A DNA stretch of 64,000 nt from Pantoea deleyi. Lineage in GTDB: Bacteria > Pseudomonadota > Gammaproteobacteria > Enterobacterales > Enterobacteriaceae. How positions within the stretch are numbered: the stretch's first letter is position 1; each line of letters begins with the position of its first letter. The notes under the pieces are model-generated. The model was not told the DNA's origin and searched no databases. It saw only the letters and a program-made list of their open reading frames with translations. Where the stretch lies: assembly GCF_022647325.1 (NCBI RefSeq), contig NZ_CP071405.1, forward strand, positions 372,001-436,000, given 5' to 3'. The position numbers were made by a program, and so were the translations under genes. Shown in pieces: positions 1 through 11,561 of this stretch.

Positions 1-1149
1 CAGGGCGGCTGGCCTGCGTGGCCGGAGGCGTGGCGCAACAGCCAGTCGCCGGAGGTGCAGCAGTGGTGTGAAGAGCACGAAGAGGAGATTGCGTTCTGGC
101 AGTGGCTGCAATGGCTGGCGCAGCAGCAGTTCTCTGGCTGCTGGGCGCACAGTCAGGCGCTGGGGATGAGCGTCGGCCTCTACCGGGATCTGGCCGTGGG
201 CGTGGCGGAAGGCAGCGCGGAAACCTGGCACGATCCGGAGCTTTATCGCCTGAAGGCCTCCGTCGGTGCGCCGCCGGATCGCCTCGGCCCGCTGGGCCAG
301 AACTGGGGACTGCCGCCGATGGATCCGCATGTGATGCAGGCGCGCGGTTATCAGCCCTTTATCGACATGCTGCGCGCCAATATGCGCGACTGCGGCGCGC
401 TGCGCATCGACCATGTGATGTCCCTGCTGCGTCTGTGGTGGGTGCCCGCCGGAGAAACCGCCGATAAAGGGGCCTATGTGGCCTACCCGGTGAACGACCT
501 GCTGAGCATCCTGGCGCTGGAGAGCCACCGGCTGCGCTGCATGGTGATTGGTGAGGACCTGGGTACCGTGCCGCAGGAGATCGTCAGCCTGCTGCGCAAA
601 AGCGGCGTCTTTTCCTGGAAGGTGCTCTGGTTTGAGCAGGAGAAAGATGAGCGCTATCGCGCGCCTCAGGACTATCCGCGCCAGTCGATCGCCAGCGCCA
701 GCACGCACGACCTGCCTACGCTGACCGGCTTCTGGGAGCAGGGTGACCTGACGCTGGGCGAGAAGCTGGGCCTCTATACGGGTGATGCGGTGAAGGCGCT
801 GCACGAGCAGCGTGCCGCACAGAAGCAGGCGCTGCTGGATGCGCTGCATCAGGCGGGTTCCTTACCGGCCCGCAGCCAGAAAAAGGCGGAGAAGCTCGCG
901 ATGACGCCTGCGCTGAACCGGGCGATACACCGCTTCCTGGCGGATACCGACAGTGCGCTGCTGGGCCTGCAGCCGGAGGACTGGCTCGGCATGACCACGC
1001 CGGTCAACGTGCCGGGCACGGTAGATCAGTACCCTAACTGGCGACGCAAGCTGAGCAAAACGCTGGAGGAGATCTTTGCGGACAAGGAAGTGAACGCGCT
1101 ACTGAAGGTGGTCAGCGGGCAGCGTCAGTCAGGCCAGAAACAGCCGTAA
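1..1149 (+). CDS. malQ: 4-alpha-glucanotransferase (amylomaltase) MalQ, C-terminal part
   Basis: GH77 enzyme of cytoplasmic maltose and maltodextrin metabolism; it transfers glucan segments between maltodextrins and releases glucose. The frame is open from base 1, so the N-terminal part lies outside the window. Visible catalytic blocks are RIDHVMSL (nucleophile Asp), IGEDLGTVP (acid/base Glu) and STHDLPTL (stabilising Asp), in the usual order. The C-terminus carries the family's WLGMTTPVNVPGT block. The next gene, nfuA, is convergent and separated only by a strong hairpin. In E. coli gntT lies between malQ and nfuA; it is absent here. The identification is secure, but the start and promoter cannot be seen. 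Confidence 0.95.
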   Translation, partial: QGGWPAWPEAWRNSQSPEVQQWCEEHEEEIAFWQWLQWLAQQQFSGCWAHSQALGMSVGLYRDLAVGVAEGSAETWHDPELYRLKASVGAPPDRLGPLGQNWGLPPMDPHVMQARGYQPFIDMLRANMRDCGALRIDHVMSLLRLWWVPAGETADKGAYVAYPVNDLLSILALESHRLRCMVIGEDLGTVPQEIVSLLRKSGVFSWKVLWFEQEKDERYRAPQDYPRQSIASASTHDLPTLTGFWEQGDLTLGEKLGLYTGDAVKALHEQRAAQKQALLDALHQAGSLPARSQKKAEKLAMTPALNRAIHRFLADTDSALLGLQPEDWLGMTTPVNVPGTVDQYPNWRRKLSKTLEEIFADKEVNALLKVVSGQRQSGQKQP

Positions 1150-1184
1150 AAAAGCGCGCGGCAGTGAGGCTGCCGCGCGCTGTT
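1148..1184. terminator. Hairpin terminator between malQ and nfuA
   Basis: An 11-bp perfect GC-rich stem (1154-1164 with 1170-1180) has a 5-base loop. A run of six A lies on its left, which becomes a U-tract for nfuA transcripts on the minus strand; on the right is only TGTTTA. It should therefore terminate nfuA well and malQ less strongly. Confidence 0.85.
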
Positions 1185-1186
1185 TA

Positions 1187-1762
1187 TCAGTAGAAGGAGT
1201 GTTCGCCGCGCTGATGCTCGGTGATGTCGCGCACGCCTTTCAGTTCCGGGAAAGCGGCCAGCAGCTCTTTCTCGATACCATCTTTCAGCGTCACGTCGAT
1301 CATTGAACAGCCGTTACAGCCGCCGCCAAACTGCAGGATGGCGTAACCGTCGTCGGTGATCTCCATCAGCGACACGCGACCGCCGTGGCCGGCCAGCTGC
1401 GGGTTAATCTGCGCCTGCAGCAGATACTCTACCCGCTCAACCATGGGCGCATCATCCGAGACTTTGCGCATTTTGGCATTCGGCGCTTTGAGCGTCAGCT
1501 GCGAACCGAGGTTGTCGGTCACGAAGTCGATCTCAGCATCTTCCAGATAGGGCTTGCTCAGTTCATCAACGTAGGCTGACAGCTTTTCAAACTTCAGTTC
1601 GGTGTCGGTGGCTTCAACGGCATCGGGCGGACAGTAAGAGACGCCACATTCAGCCGTTGGCGTACCCGGGTTAATCACGAATACGCGAATCTGGGTGCCA
1701 TCTTCTTGTTTGGATAGCAGTTTAGAAAAATGTTCCTGGGCAGAGTCAGTAATTCGGATCAT
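1187..1762 (-). CDS. nfuA: Fe/S biogenesis protein NfuA
   Basis: Iron-sulfur carrier that receives a [4Fe-4S] cluster and delivers it to apoproteins, especially under oxidative stress or iron limitation. The 191-residue protein has the full family length. Residues 1-100 are a degenerate A-type carrier domain. Residues about 110-180 form the Nfu domain with the cluster ligands Cys149 and Cys152 in GGGCNGCSM. It starts with ATG and is followed by gntX on the same strand, 58 bases upstream of it, as in E. coli. A hairpin terminator closes the unit on the malQ side. Confidence 0.97.
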   Translation of the reverse strand: MIRITDSAQEHFSKLLSKQEDGTQIRVFVINPGTPTAECGVSYCPPDAVEATDTELKFEKLSAYVDELSKPYLEDAEIDFVTDNLGSQLTLKAPNAKMRKVSDDAPMVERVEYLLQAQINPQLAGHGGRVSLMEITDDGYAILQFGGGCNGCSMIDVTLKDGIEKELLAAFPELKGVRDITEHQRGEHSFY

Positions 1763-1820
1763 GTCGATTGCTCAATAGTTGACTAATTTAGTTGGTTATA
1801 ATACGCCCATCACAGACGCT

Positions 1821-2501
1821 CTACAAGGTACGGCACAGGCACCAGACCTGCACGCTGGCCGCGCCCTGCGCCAGTAACAGACGGCTGATTTCCTCCAGGG
1901 TACTGCCGGTGGTAATCACGTCATCCAGCAGGGCGATATGGCGGCCCTGAACCGCCATTTCAAGGCGGAAAGCCCCGCGTAAGTTGGTGCGGCGCTGGCG
2001 GGCGCTGAGCTGATGCTGTACGGCGCCCCGGCGTGGACGGGATATGCCTTCACGCCATTCACACCCCAGCCAGTGCGCCAGCGGGGCGGCCAGCAGGCCC
2101 GTCTGGTTATAGCCGCGCCGCCAGCGTCGCCGGTGATGCAGCGGCACCGGCAGCAGCAGATCGGGACGCGGCACGCCGCCGCGCCGGTAAACAGTCTGCC
2201 AGCTTAACAAAAGCAGCCGGGCCAGCATCACCCTGAGTGCGGTTATGTGCGAAAACTTCAGCTGGTTAACCCACTGGCTGAACGGCGGACGGTAGTCATT
2301 CACGCAGACCAGCGCCTGCCAGGCGGGCGGCTTTTGCTGGCAGCGACCGCAGGGGCGCGTAACGGATCCTGCCGGTAAACCACAGCGCGGGCAGAGCAGG
2401 GGAAGCGACGGTAATCCGCGCAGGCAGAGGCTGCAGAGGCCATGCCGGGCGATGCGCAGTGGCATCCGGCATAGCCAACACAGGGCGGGCATTGCTAGCA
2501 T
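1821..2501 (-). CDS. gntX: ComF-family phosphoribosyltransferase-like protein GntX
   Basis: Member of the ComF/GntX family. ComF homologues are needed for uptake of transforming DNA, and E. coli GntX is linked to use of DNA as a nutrient; the biochemical role is unknown. The 226-residue protein begins with a Cys-rich zinc-finger-like segment (Cys8/11, Cys23/26, Cys37/40, then further Cys) and ends with a phosphoribosyltransferase fold whose PRPP-loop motif is LLDDVITTGST near residue 190. It is divergent from bioH with only 34 bases between the start codons. Its possible role in DNA uptake is interesting given the hofMNOPQ cluster at 24.4-27.8 kb. Confidence 0.93.
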   Translation of the reverse strand: MLAMPALCWLCRMPLRIARHGLCSLCLRGLPSLPLLCPRCGLPAGSVTRPCGRCQQKPPAWQALVCVNDYRPPFSQWVNQLKFSHITALRVMLARLLLLSWQTVYRRGGVPRPDLLLPVPLHHRRRWRRGYNQTGLLAAPLAHWLGCEWREGISRPRRGAVQHQLSARQRRTNLRGAFRLEMAVQGRHIALLDDVITTGSTLEEISRLLLAQGAASVQVWCLCRTL

Positions 2502-2535
2502 AGCGACCTCCTTATCATTTTCGGGATAGTAACTG

Positions 2536-3312
2536 ATGACGTCGCTTTACTGGCACACCTGCGGGGAAGGAAAACGCGATCTTGTGCTGCTGCACGGATG
2601 GGGACTGAATGCTGAAGTCTGGCAAACCATCATTCCGCGACTCAGCCCGCACTGTCGCCTGCATCTGGTCGATCTGCCAGGCTATGGCCGCAGTCAGAAC
2701 GCGGGCGCATTAACGCTGAAACAGATGGCCGCGCAGCTGCTGCCGCTGCTGCCGCCGCAGGCGGTCGTGATGGGCTGGTCGCTGGGCGGGCTGGTGGCAA
2801 CGGAGCTGGCGCTGACCGCCCCTGACCGGCTGGCGGCCCTGATCACCGTGGCCTCCTCGCCCTGTTTTACCGCCACAGCGGAGTGGCCCGGCATTAAACC
2901 GGAGACGCTGCAGAACTTTCAGCAGATGCTCAGCAGCGATTTCCAGCGCACGGTGGAGCGTTTCCTGGCGCTGCAGACGCTGGGCACCGAAACGGCGCGC
3001 GCCGATGCGCGGCAGCTGAAAGAGGTGGTGCTGTCGCAGCCGATGCCGGAGGTGGCGGTGCTGGATGCCGGGCTGGAGATTCTGCGCGAGGTCGATCTGC
3101 GCGACGCGCTGCCGCAGATCACGCTGCCGTTTCTGCGGCTCTATGGCGCGCTGGACGGACTGGTGCCGCGCCGGATTGCGGCAGAGCTGGATGAGCGGTT
3201 ACCGGCATCGCCTTCCGTGGTGATCGAAAAGGCAGCACATGCGCCTTTTATTTCCCATTCTGAGACCTTTTGTCAGCATATTGTTAATTTTATCAATAAT
3301 TTGCCGGGATAA
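2536..3312 (+). CDS. bioH: Pimeloyl-ACP methyl ester carboxylesterase BioH
   Basis: Alpha/beta hydrolase that removes the methyl group from pimeloyl-ACP methyl ester, ending pimelate synthesis in the biotin pathway. The 258-residue protein has the expected length. The nucleophile is Ser82 in GWSLGG; Asp207 (GALDGLV) and His235 (AAHAPF) complete the triad at the same positions as the E. coli enzyme. An oxyanion-hole HGWG lies near residue 20. It is divergent from gntX, so its promoter must overlap the short gap and the 5' part of gntX. No clear terminator follows before the next small gene. Confidence 0.96.
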   Translation: MTSLYWHTCGEGKRDLVLLHGWGLNAEVWQTIIPRLSPHCRLHLVDLPGYGRSQNAGALTLKQMAAQLLPLLPPQAVVMGWSLGGLVATELALTAPDRLAALITVASSPCFTATAEWPGIKPETLQNFQQMLSSDFQRTVERFLALQTLGTETARADARQLKEVVLSQPMPEVAVLDAGLEILREVDLRDALPQITLPFLRLYGALDGLVPRRIAAELDERLPASPSVVIEKAAHAPFISHSETFCQHIVNFINNLPG

Positions 3313-3482
3313 TCGCGCTTTATATTGGCAAAATCACCGACAGCGGTAATACTTCTCTGTGTGAGCAAGGCCGCTGCAATTTTATGTGATTAGTCACGGA
3401 AATGACTATGCTGTTCCATACTGCCTTACGCGTTTAGCGGCTGCTTACATCTCACAATGGATCATGAATGAGGGTAAACATA

Positions 3483-3752
3483 ATGAAGGTTTTGAAATGG
3501 GTTGTGGCTTCAATGATGATGGGCGCGATTTCATTTTCTGCAATGGCAGCAAAGGAAGTCACTAACGAAGAAGTTAAGACAATGAAACTGGAGAAGATTG
3601 GTACCGTGAACACCACGGCTGAAACCACTTCACCAATGGATGCCAAAAAAGTGCTGTCTAAACTTGCTGACGAAAAAGGCGGCAAATATTACCGCGTGAT
3701 CGCCGGTCGCGAACACGGTAAGTTCAGCGCCACCGCTGAAGTTTACAAGTAA
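3483..3752 (+). CDS. Small exported DUF1471 (YdgH/BhsA/McbA-like) protein
   Basis: An 89-residue protein with an N-terminal signal peptide (hydrophobic core, predicted cleavage after SAMA near residue 23) followed by a single DUF1471-type domain. The pattern Lys-x-Gly-x-Val, then Ala-Lys-x-Leu-Ala-Asp-x-Lys-Gly, then Tyr-x-Val is seen. Family members such as BhsA and McbA are periplasmic stress or biofilm proteins of unknown mechanism. The start at 3483 is preferred over an in-frame ATG at 3468 because GAGGG at 3470-3474 is well placed as a ribosome site and gives a normal signal peptide. Its stop codon abuts the stop of the convergent phosphorylase gene with no spacer. Confidence 0.8.
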   Translation: MKVLKWVVASMMMGAISFSAMAAKEVTNEEVKTMKLEKIGTVNTTAETTSPMDAKKVLSKLADEKGGKYYRVIAGREHGKFSATAEVYK

Positions 3753-5438
3753 TTATCGCAGCCACATGAACTGCCAGGCATCCAGCTTAACCGGCTGGGT
3801 GCCATCAACCTTCTCTCCGCTCACCACATCCTGCAGCGTATGCGCCACCGGTAACCGCGTCTCCAGCGGTCGTCCACTGAGATTAAACACGCAGAGTAAC
3901 CCCTCGCCGCGATCCGGCTGATGACGGCGCAGCACCAGCACGGCGTTCTCGCTCTCATAGATCGTCATCGCATTGTCCGGATGAAAGGCGGGCTGTCGTC
4001 TGCGCAGCTGTATCAGCTGGCCGAGCCGGGTATAGATCTGCTGACGCAGCCACGCATCGCCCGCCAGCGCCGCTTCAATCTGCGGCAGTTCATACTTCTG
4101 ACGGTTGATCGCCCGGTTGTGCCCGGCGGCCCGCACGCCAGCATAATCGTTACGGCCGCCCAGAATGCTCTGGACGTAAATGGCAGGCACGCCGGGAAAG
4201 ACCAGCAGAATCGCATGCGCCAGCAGAAAGCGTTTCAGCCGCGTGGCGTCGTCGTCGCTTTCCCGGTTTAACGCATCCAGGAAGGTGACGTTGATTTCAT
4301 AGGGGCTGGTGGTGCCGTCGGGGTTGTTTTTGTAGGAGACCAGCGCGCCCTCCAGCGCCAGATCGCGCACCAGCGCCACAATCTCCACTTCAGAGAGGAT
4401 GCCGCGCGCCGGATTGAGTCCGATGCCATCGTGTGACGCCAGAAAGTTGAAGAAGGTGGTGTCGCGGTTGCTGAGATCCAGCGTGCCGGCCCACTGCCGC
4501 AGCGCACGCGCCGACCCGGTGTGGATGGCGTGCAGCACCAGCGGCGGCAGCGAAAACTGATAGACCATCTGCGCTTCATCGTGGCCGTTGCCCAGATAGC
4601 TGATGTTGTCCTGATGCGGCACGTTGGTTTCGGTGATAATCACCGTGCCCGGCGCAACCTGATCGGCAATCGCACGGAAGAGCTTCACCAGCTGATGGGT
4701 CTTTTCCAGATGGATGCAGCGCGTGCCGGGGGTTTTCCACATATAGCCGACCGCATCCAGCCGCACATAGTCGGCGCCGCGGATAAGATAGTCGAGCAGG
4801 ACATTCACCATGCGCCGCAGCACCTCAGGGCTGGCGAAGTTAAGGTCGATCTGGTCGGCGCTGAAGGTGGTCCAGATAAAGCGGGTCTCGCCATCCGCCA
4901 GGGTAAACGGGGTCAGCAGCGGCGAGGTGCGCGGACGGGTTACCGCACTGAGATCGGTCGCGGGCGGCATGCTGATAAAGAAGTCGTCCCAGCCGGGATC
5001 CTGTGCCAGAAAGTGGCTGAACCAGGCGCTGCCGGCCGACATATGGTTGCAGACAAAGTCGAACATCAGCCGCGTTTCCTGATGCAGGCGTGCGATATCC
5101 TGCCAGTCACCATACTGCGGATTGACCTGATGGTAATCCATCACCGAAAAGCCATCATCCGAGGACCAGGGATAGAAGGGCAGCAGGTGAACCAGTGGAA
5201 AAATGGCTTGCAGATGCTGCTGATAGAAGCGGGAAAAGGTGCTGAGCGTCGGTTTACCGGCCTCACGGAACTGATCGGCGTAGGTGATCAGCACCACATC
5301 CTGTTCATCCCAGTGTGCCTTCCGTGGCAGCTTGATCGTGTCACGGGCGGCGGCGATGTCAGCCAGCAGGCGCGTCAGGGTCGCTTCCGGAAACGTACCA
5401 GCATAAATCTTATCGATAAGATCGGTGATTTTTTCCAT
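3753..5438 (-). CDS. GH13_18 sugar phosphorylase (glucosylglycerate/sucrose phosphorylase type)
   Basis: A 561-residue alpha-amylase-family protein of subfamily GH13_18, which cleaves an alpha-glucoside with phosphate to give glucose-1-phosphate. Catalytic residues are visible: nucleophile Asp228 in VRLDAVGY, acid/base Glu270 in IITETNVP and the stabilising Asp337 in ASHDGIG. The length matches E. coli YcjM (glucosylglycerate phosphorylase, about 559 residues) better than classical sucrose phosphorylases (about 490-500), so glucosylglycerate is the leading candidate substrate; this is inference. No transporter or kinase sits beside it. The gene lies where E. coli goes from bioH toward feo/yhgF and may be a lineage-specific insertion. 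It faces the DUF1471 gene with zero gap. Confidence 0.85.
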   Translation of the reverse strand: MEKITDLIDKIYAGTFPEATLTRLLADIAAARDTIKLPRKAHWDEQDVVLITYADQFREAGKPTLSTFSRFYQQHLQAIFPLVHLLPFYPWSSDDGFSVMDYHQVNPQYGDWQDIARLHQETRLMFDFVCNHMSAGSAWFSHFLAQDPGWDDFFISMPPATDLSAVTRPRTSPLLTPFTLADGETRFIWTTFSADQIDLNFASPEVLRRMVNVLLDYLIRGADYVRLDAVGYMWKTPGTRCIHLEKTHQLVKLFRAIADQVAPGTVIITETNVPHQDNISYLGNGHDEAQMVYQFSLPPLVLHAIHTGSARALRQWAGTLDLSNRDTTFFNFLASHDGIGLNPARGILSEVEIVALVRDLALEGALVSYKNNPDGTTSPYEINVTFLDALNRESDDDATRLKRFLLAHAILLVFPGVPAIYVQSILGGRNDYAGVRAAGHNRAINRQKYELPQIEAALAGDAWLRQQIYTRLGQLIQLRRRQPAFHPDNAMTIYESENAVLVLRRHQPDRGEGLLCVFNLSGRPLETRLPVAHTLQDVVSGEKVDGTQPVKLDAWQFMWLR

Positions 5439-5533
5439 CGTGAATTGGGTGCCACAGCAGGTGTTGTTTTTATGACAGGCGTCTTTTTAGCGTAGCGTTA
5501 TGGCGGGGATTTTCAACCGGACGGCGCGGCGTG

Positions 5534-5558
5534 AAAAAGGGGCCAGAAGATGGCCCCT
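5534..5558 (-). terminator. Terminator of yhgF
   Basis: An 8-bp stem (5538-5545 with 5551-5558) with a 5-base loop is followed on the minus strand by TTTT. It lies 8 bases after the yhgF stop codon. Confidence 0.85.
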
Positions 5559-5565
5559 GAAAAGC

Positions 5566-7893
5566 TTAGCGTTTTTTCCCGAACGCGGCGGCCAGTGCAT
5601 CGCCCATCGCACTGTTACCGGCGGTGGCGGCAGCCGGACGCGGACGCCCTTTCGGGCTGGCCTGCCGTTTCTCGTCGCGCGGCGCGGTGCTTCGCGCTCC
5701 GCCGCGTGCATTGCCTTCACCCGGCTGCTCATCGAGACGCATGGTCAGGGCAATACGCTTGCGCTGGAGATCGACCTCCATCACTTTCACTTTGACGATA
5801 TCGCCCGCCTTCACCACCTGATGGGGATCTTCCACGAAGCGATCAGAAAGCGAGGAGATGTGGACGAGGCCATCCTGATGCACGCCGATATCCACAAAGG
5901 CACCGAAGTTGGTGACGTTGGTGACGGCACCTTCGAGGATCAGGCCTGGGGTCAGGTCGTTCAGCGTTTCCACGCCCTCCGCGAACTGCGCGGTTTTAAA
6001 CTCAGGACGCGGATCGCGGCCCGGTTTCTCCAGCTCTTTCATGATGTCGGTCACGGTCGGCAGACCAAAGCGCTCATCGATGAAGTCGCGGGGACTGAGG
6101 TTACGCAGGCTGCCCGCGTTACCCATCAGGTCACTCAGCGCCTGCTCGGTCGCGGCCAGAATGCGCTCCACCACCGGATAGGCTTCCGGGTGAACAGTTG
6201 AAGCATCCAGCGGGTTATCGCCATGATTGATGCGCAGGAAGCCCGCACACTGCTCAAAGGCTTTGGGCCCCAGACGGCTCACTTTCAGTAGCTGCTGGCG
6301 GTTCTGGAAGCGGCCATGCTCATCACGCCAGCCGACAATATTCTGCGCCATCATGCGCGTCAGGCCCGCCACGCGGGTCAGCAGCGGCACCGAGGCGGTG
6401 TTGAGATCGACGCCGACGGCGTTCACGCAATCTTCCACCACCGCATCAAGTTTCTTCGCCAGCTGGCTCTGGCTGACGTCATGCTGATACTGGCCGACAC
6501 CGATCGATTTCGGGTCGATTTTGACCAGCTCGGCCAGCGGGTCCTGCAGGCGTCGGGCAATCGACACCGCGCCGCGCAGCGACACATCGAGATCCGGGAA
6601 CTCCAGCGCTGCCAGCTCCGAGGCGGAGTAGACCGAGGCGCCGGCTTCGCTGACAATCACCTTCTGCGCGGTGACCTGCGGGAACTGCTGCTGCAGCTCC
6701 AGGAAGAAGCGTTCGGTTTCGCGTGAGGCGGTGCCGTTGCCGATCGCCACCAGCTCCACCTGATGCTTCATGCAGAGCGCGGCAACCGCGGCGGCGGCTT
6801 TGGCGGCCTGACCGGTGTGCGGATAGACGGTATCGGTCGCCACCAGCTTGCCGGTCGCATCCACCACCGCGACTTTTACGCCGGTGCGCAGGCCGGGGTC
6901 CAGCCCCATGGTGGCGCGCATCCCGGCAGGGGCCGCCATCAGCAGGTCGTGCAGGTTGCGGGCAAAGACGTTGATCGCTTCATCTTCTGCGCGTTCGCGC
7001 ACCGTGCCCATCAGCTCGGTTTCCAGATGCAGCATCACCTTGATGCGCCACGTCCAGCTTACGACCGCCTTGCGCCAGCTGTCGGCCGGTGCGTTGTTCA
7101 GGCGCAGATTCAGGTGTTCAGCAATCAGGGTTTCGCCGTAGCTTTCGCGCGGCGCTTCATCGAACTGCGGATCGGCATTCAGCGACAGCTGCAGCACGCC
7201 TTCGTTGCGGCCACGCAGCATCGCCAGCGCCCGGTGCGACGGCACGCTACTCAGGGCTTCGTGGTGATCGAAGTAGTCGCGGAACTTCGCGCCCGCTTCC
7301 TGCTGGCCTTCGACCACGCGCGACACCAGGTGGGCATTTTTCCACAGGTAGTTACGCACCTTCGCCAGCAGCGCGGCATCTTCAGCGAAACGCTCCATCA
7401 GGATATAGCGGGCACCATCCAGCGCGGCACGAACGTCGGCGACGCCTTTGTCGGCATCGACATACTGTTCAGCGAGCTGCTCAGGGAGATGGGACGGATC
7501 CTGCCACAGCGTCTCTGCCAGCGGTTCCAGACCGGCTTCGATCGCGATCTGTCCGCGCGTGCGGCGTTTCTGTTTATAGGGCAGGTAGAGGTCTTCAAGC
7601 TCGGTTTTGCTGAGGGTGGTGTTGATGGCGCGGGCGAGGTCATCAGTCAGTTTGCCCTGATCCCCGATCGACTTCAGAATCGACTGACGCCGCTCTTCGA
7701 GTTCACGCAGATAGCTGAGGCGGGTCTCAAGCTGGCGAAGCTGGGTATCATCCAGCCCGCCCGTCACCTCTTTACGATAGCGTGCGATAAACGGCACGGT
7801 GTTCCCTTCATCCAGCAGGCGAACGGCGGCGTCAACTTGATCGGGACGCGCCTGAAGCTCGCTGGCAATTATCTGGCTCAGAACTTTCATCAT
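5566..7893 (-). CDS. yhgF: Tex-family RNA-binding transcription accessory protein YhgF
   Basis: A 775-residue Tex protein. It has an N-terminal helical region, a YqgF/RNase H-like domain ([14 protein letters not shown] near the middle), a helix-hairpin-helix segment ([17 protein letters not shown] region) and a C-terminal S1 RNA-binding domain with [16 protein letters not shown] basic, Ala/Gly-rich tail follows. Tex proteins bind nucleic acid and affect transcription and toxin or stress genes; the exact activity in enterics is unsettled. The start at 7893 (MMKV) matches the family; an upstream ATG at 7953 would add 20 unconserved residues. greB lies upstream on the same strand. In E. coli feoABC follows yhgF, and it is absent here. 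Confidence 0.95.
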   Translation of the reverse strand: MMKVLSQIIASELQARPDQVDAAVRLLDEGNTVPFIARYRKEVTGGLDDTQLRQLETRLSYLRELEERRQSILKSIGDQGKLTDDLARAINTTLSKTELEDLYLPYKQKRRTRGQIAIEAGLEPLAETLWQDPSHLPEQLAEQYVDADKGVADVRAALDGARYILMERFAEDAALLAKVRNYLWKNAHLVSRVVEGQQEAGAKFRDYFDHHEALSSVPSHRALAMLRGRNEGVLQLSLNADPQFDEAPRESYGETLIAEHLNLRLNNAPADSWRKAVVSWTWRIKVMLHLETELMGTVRERAEDEAINVFARNLHDLLMAAPAGMRATMGLDPGLRTGVKVAVVDATGKLVATDTVYPHTGQAAKAAAAVAALCMKHQVELVAIGNGTASRETERFFLELQQQFPQVTAQKVIVSEAGASVYSASELAALEFPDLDVSLRGAVSIARRLQDPLAELVKIDPKSIGVGQYQHDVSQSQLAKKLDAVVEDCVNAVGVDLNTASVPLLTRVAGLTRMMAQNIVGWRDEHGRFQNRQQLLKVSRLGPKAFEQCAGFLRINHGDNPLDASTVHPEAYPVVERILAATEQALSDLMGNAGSLRNLSPRDFIDERFGLPTVTDIMKELEKPGRDPRPEFKTAQFAEGVETLNDLTPGLILEGAVTNVTNFGAFVDIGVHQDGLVHISSLSDRFVEDPHQVVKAGDIVKVKVMEVDLQRKRIALTMRLDEQPGEGNARGGARSTAPRDEKRQASPKGRPRPAAATAGNSAMGDALAAAFGKKR

Positions 7894-7996
7894 CAGGACT
7901 GTCTTGCTTTCCGGGTTGAGAAATAGCCGACAGTTATACGGATTGATGGTCAAAAATGCCAGAGACGCGGGCGGCTTTCAGCGATAATCTGAATCG

Positions 7997-8470
7997 TTAT
8001 TGCGGGTAGTCAATGGCGTTGACATACCAGCGCGCCGGGCCTGCCGGCGTCTCGACCGTGGCGGCATCGCCGACCTCTTTTTTCAGCAGCGCCCGCGCCA
8101 TCGGCGAGTCGATAGAGATGTAATCCTTGCGGCCAAAAATCTCATCGTAGCCCACGATGCGGAAGCGTTTGAGGTCGCCCTCATCGTTTTCTATTTCCAC
8201 CCAGGCGCCGAAGAAGACCTTGCCATCCTGCTGTGGTGAGTAGTCAACGATACGCAGCTGCTCAAGACTTTTGGTCAGATAGCGGACGCGCCGGTCGATT
8301 TCGCGCAGCCGTTTTTTATTGTACTGGTAGTCCGCATTTTCACTGCGGTCGCCCAGGCTGGCAGCCCAGGTCACTTTTTTGGTCACTTCCGGACGCTCTT
8401 CACGCCACAGGTAGTCGAGTTCCGCTTTGAGTTTGTCGAAGCCTTCGCGGGTAATCAGTCGGGTTTTCAT
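7997..8470 (-). CDS. greB: Transcription elongation factor GreB
   Basis: Binds the secondary channel of RNA polymerase and triggers cleavage of backtracked transcripts. The 157-residue protein has the N-terminal coiled coil with the acidic tip (Asp41 and Glu44 in LGDRSENADY) and the C-terminal globular domain ending in PAGPARWYVNAIDY. The pairing with yhgF downstream on the same strand, 103 bases away from the chosen yhgF start, is conserved in enterics. The ATG sits after a purine-rich stretch. Confidence 0.97.
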   Translation of the reverse strand: MKTRLITREGFDKLKAELDYLWREERPEVTKKVTWAASLGDRSENADYQYNKKRLREIDRRVRYLTKSLEQLRIVDYSPQQDGKVFFGAWVEIENDEGDLKRFRIVGYDEIFGRKDYISIDSPMARALLKKEVGDAATVETPAGPARWYVNAIDYPQ

Positions 8471-8526
8471 GCTATACCGGCCAGAGAGATCGAAAGAGGC
8501 TCAGTGTAAGGCAAACAGGCGGCGGC

Positions 8527-8584
8527 AAAAAAGAGTCGGGGAAAGGGTTTTTAAAGGCTAAAAACCCACGTTGACTTCCCCGGC
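8527..8584 (-). terminator. Nested hairpin terminator downstream of the YjbE-like gene
   Basis: An inner 9-bp stem (8545-8553 with 8559-8567) sits inside an outer stem (8537-8543 with 8576-8582). The minus strand then reads a six-T run. The layout suits termination of transcripts from the YjbE-like gene just before greB. Confidence 0.65.
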
Positions 8585-8653
8585 GGCGAAAGGGTTGGAG
8601 CGTGCTATCAAAATAAAAACCGTGTTCTGAAGCCGGACTGACAGGTCGCGAAC

Positions 8654-8902
8654 TTATTTTCCGGCGTGGGTCGCCGTGGTGGTTGAGGTGCCGGTACCGT
8701 GACCGTCACCACCGCCGCCGCCCATGGTGGCCAGCGCTACGCCCAGCAGGGCCGCGACAGCACCCACGCCGATGGCGTCGGAGTTACCTTTTGCGGTGGT
8801 CGTGGCTGCCGCACCGGCCGCTTCACCGGTTGCTGTTGCGGCATAGACCGGGCTGATGCTGCTGAAAGCCAGCGCGCTGAGCAGTAAAATTGTTTTTTTC
8901 AT
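8654..8902 (-). CDS. yjbE: YjbE-like small secreted Gly/Thr-rich protein
   Basis: An 82-residue protein with a Sec signal peptide (cut expected after VYA near residue 21). A GEAAGAAAT segment and a hydrophobic stretch AIGVGAVAALLGVALAT follow, then a five-Gly run and a Thr/Ser/Gly-rich tail. The same order of elements is known from E. coli YjbE, the first gene of yjbEFGH, which is linked to extracellular polysaccharide and Rcs control. No yjbFGH genes lie next to it, so it is an orphan copy here. It is divergent from ompR. Assignment rests on remembered sequence pattern; low complexity makes homology uncertain. Confidence 0.62.
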   Translation of the reverse strand: MKKTILLLSALAFSSISPVYAATATGEAAGAAATTTAKGNSDAIGVGAVAALLGVALATMGGGGGDGHGTGTSTTTATHAGK

Positions 8903-9438
8903 TGTGTAATCCCCGTTGAGACATCGAATGGTGCCTGAGCAGTCTGGTTCAAAATCCGGAGGGCGAAAAGTTGGCTTTACTTATTGATTTAATGGACTTT
9001 AATTTCAGCTGGCCTTGCTGAAAGCCCGGCTCAAATTAATCCGAGAGGAGCGTGATGCATTAACCGGTTTGGCCGGAATATTATGCTGTCAGCGTGCGGA
9101 TAAGGTGGATTATCTGGAGGGTTGTCATTGTGATGGCTTGCTTATAAGTCAAATTATCTGCTAACGCGCTGAATTTATTCACTGTATAAATGCTGGTACG
9201 CTTCTGACGCCAGCCATTGAGAGAAATTCAGCCCTTTTTTCAGATTTGCCGTAACCGTCGCGGACGGGCGTTAAAAAGTGCGACTGCCGACCGAAAACAG
9301 GCGCAGAATAAATATAAGCTCCTGTTTAATATGCTTTGTAACAATTTTGGCTAGAATATAAACCATTAATGACTGTCACTATAAGGCATCTTTTTTTAAC
9401 AATGTTGGCTCAGGCAATAGCGCCTTTGGGAGTTGAAA
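8903..9438. other. 536-base divergent region between the YjbE-like gene and ompR
   Basis: No convincing gene is present. It is more AT-rich than its surroundings and must hold both divergent promoters. A 7-bp inverted repeat (9003-9009 with 9017-9023) with a 7-base loop could lie in the leader of the YjbE-like gene. Just before ompR there is an AT-rich segment (about 9340-9370) with TAGAAT/TATAAA-like -10 candidates. I could not define an RcsAB, CRP or IHF site with confidence. Confidence 0.5.
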
Positions 9439-11522
<2,084 letters not shown>

Positions 11523-11558
11523 TAAAAGCGGCGCGGCAGGCACACTGCCGCGCCGTTT
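11523..11558. terminator. Two-way terminator between envZ and pckA
   Basis: An 11-bp perfect stem (11529-11539 with 11545-11555) has a 5-base loop, flanked by AAAA on the left and TTTCCTTT on the right. It can serve the convergent envZ and pckA transcripts. Confidence 0.85.
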
Positions 11559-11561
11559 CCT

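Noticed and set aside
6763..7926. 387-codon open frame antisense to yhgF
   Set aside because: Shadow of the Tex gene; no recognisable domain.
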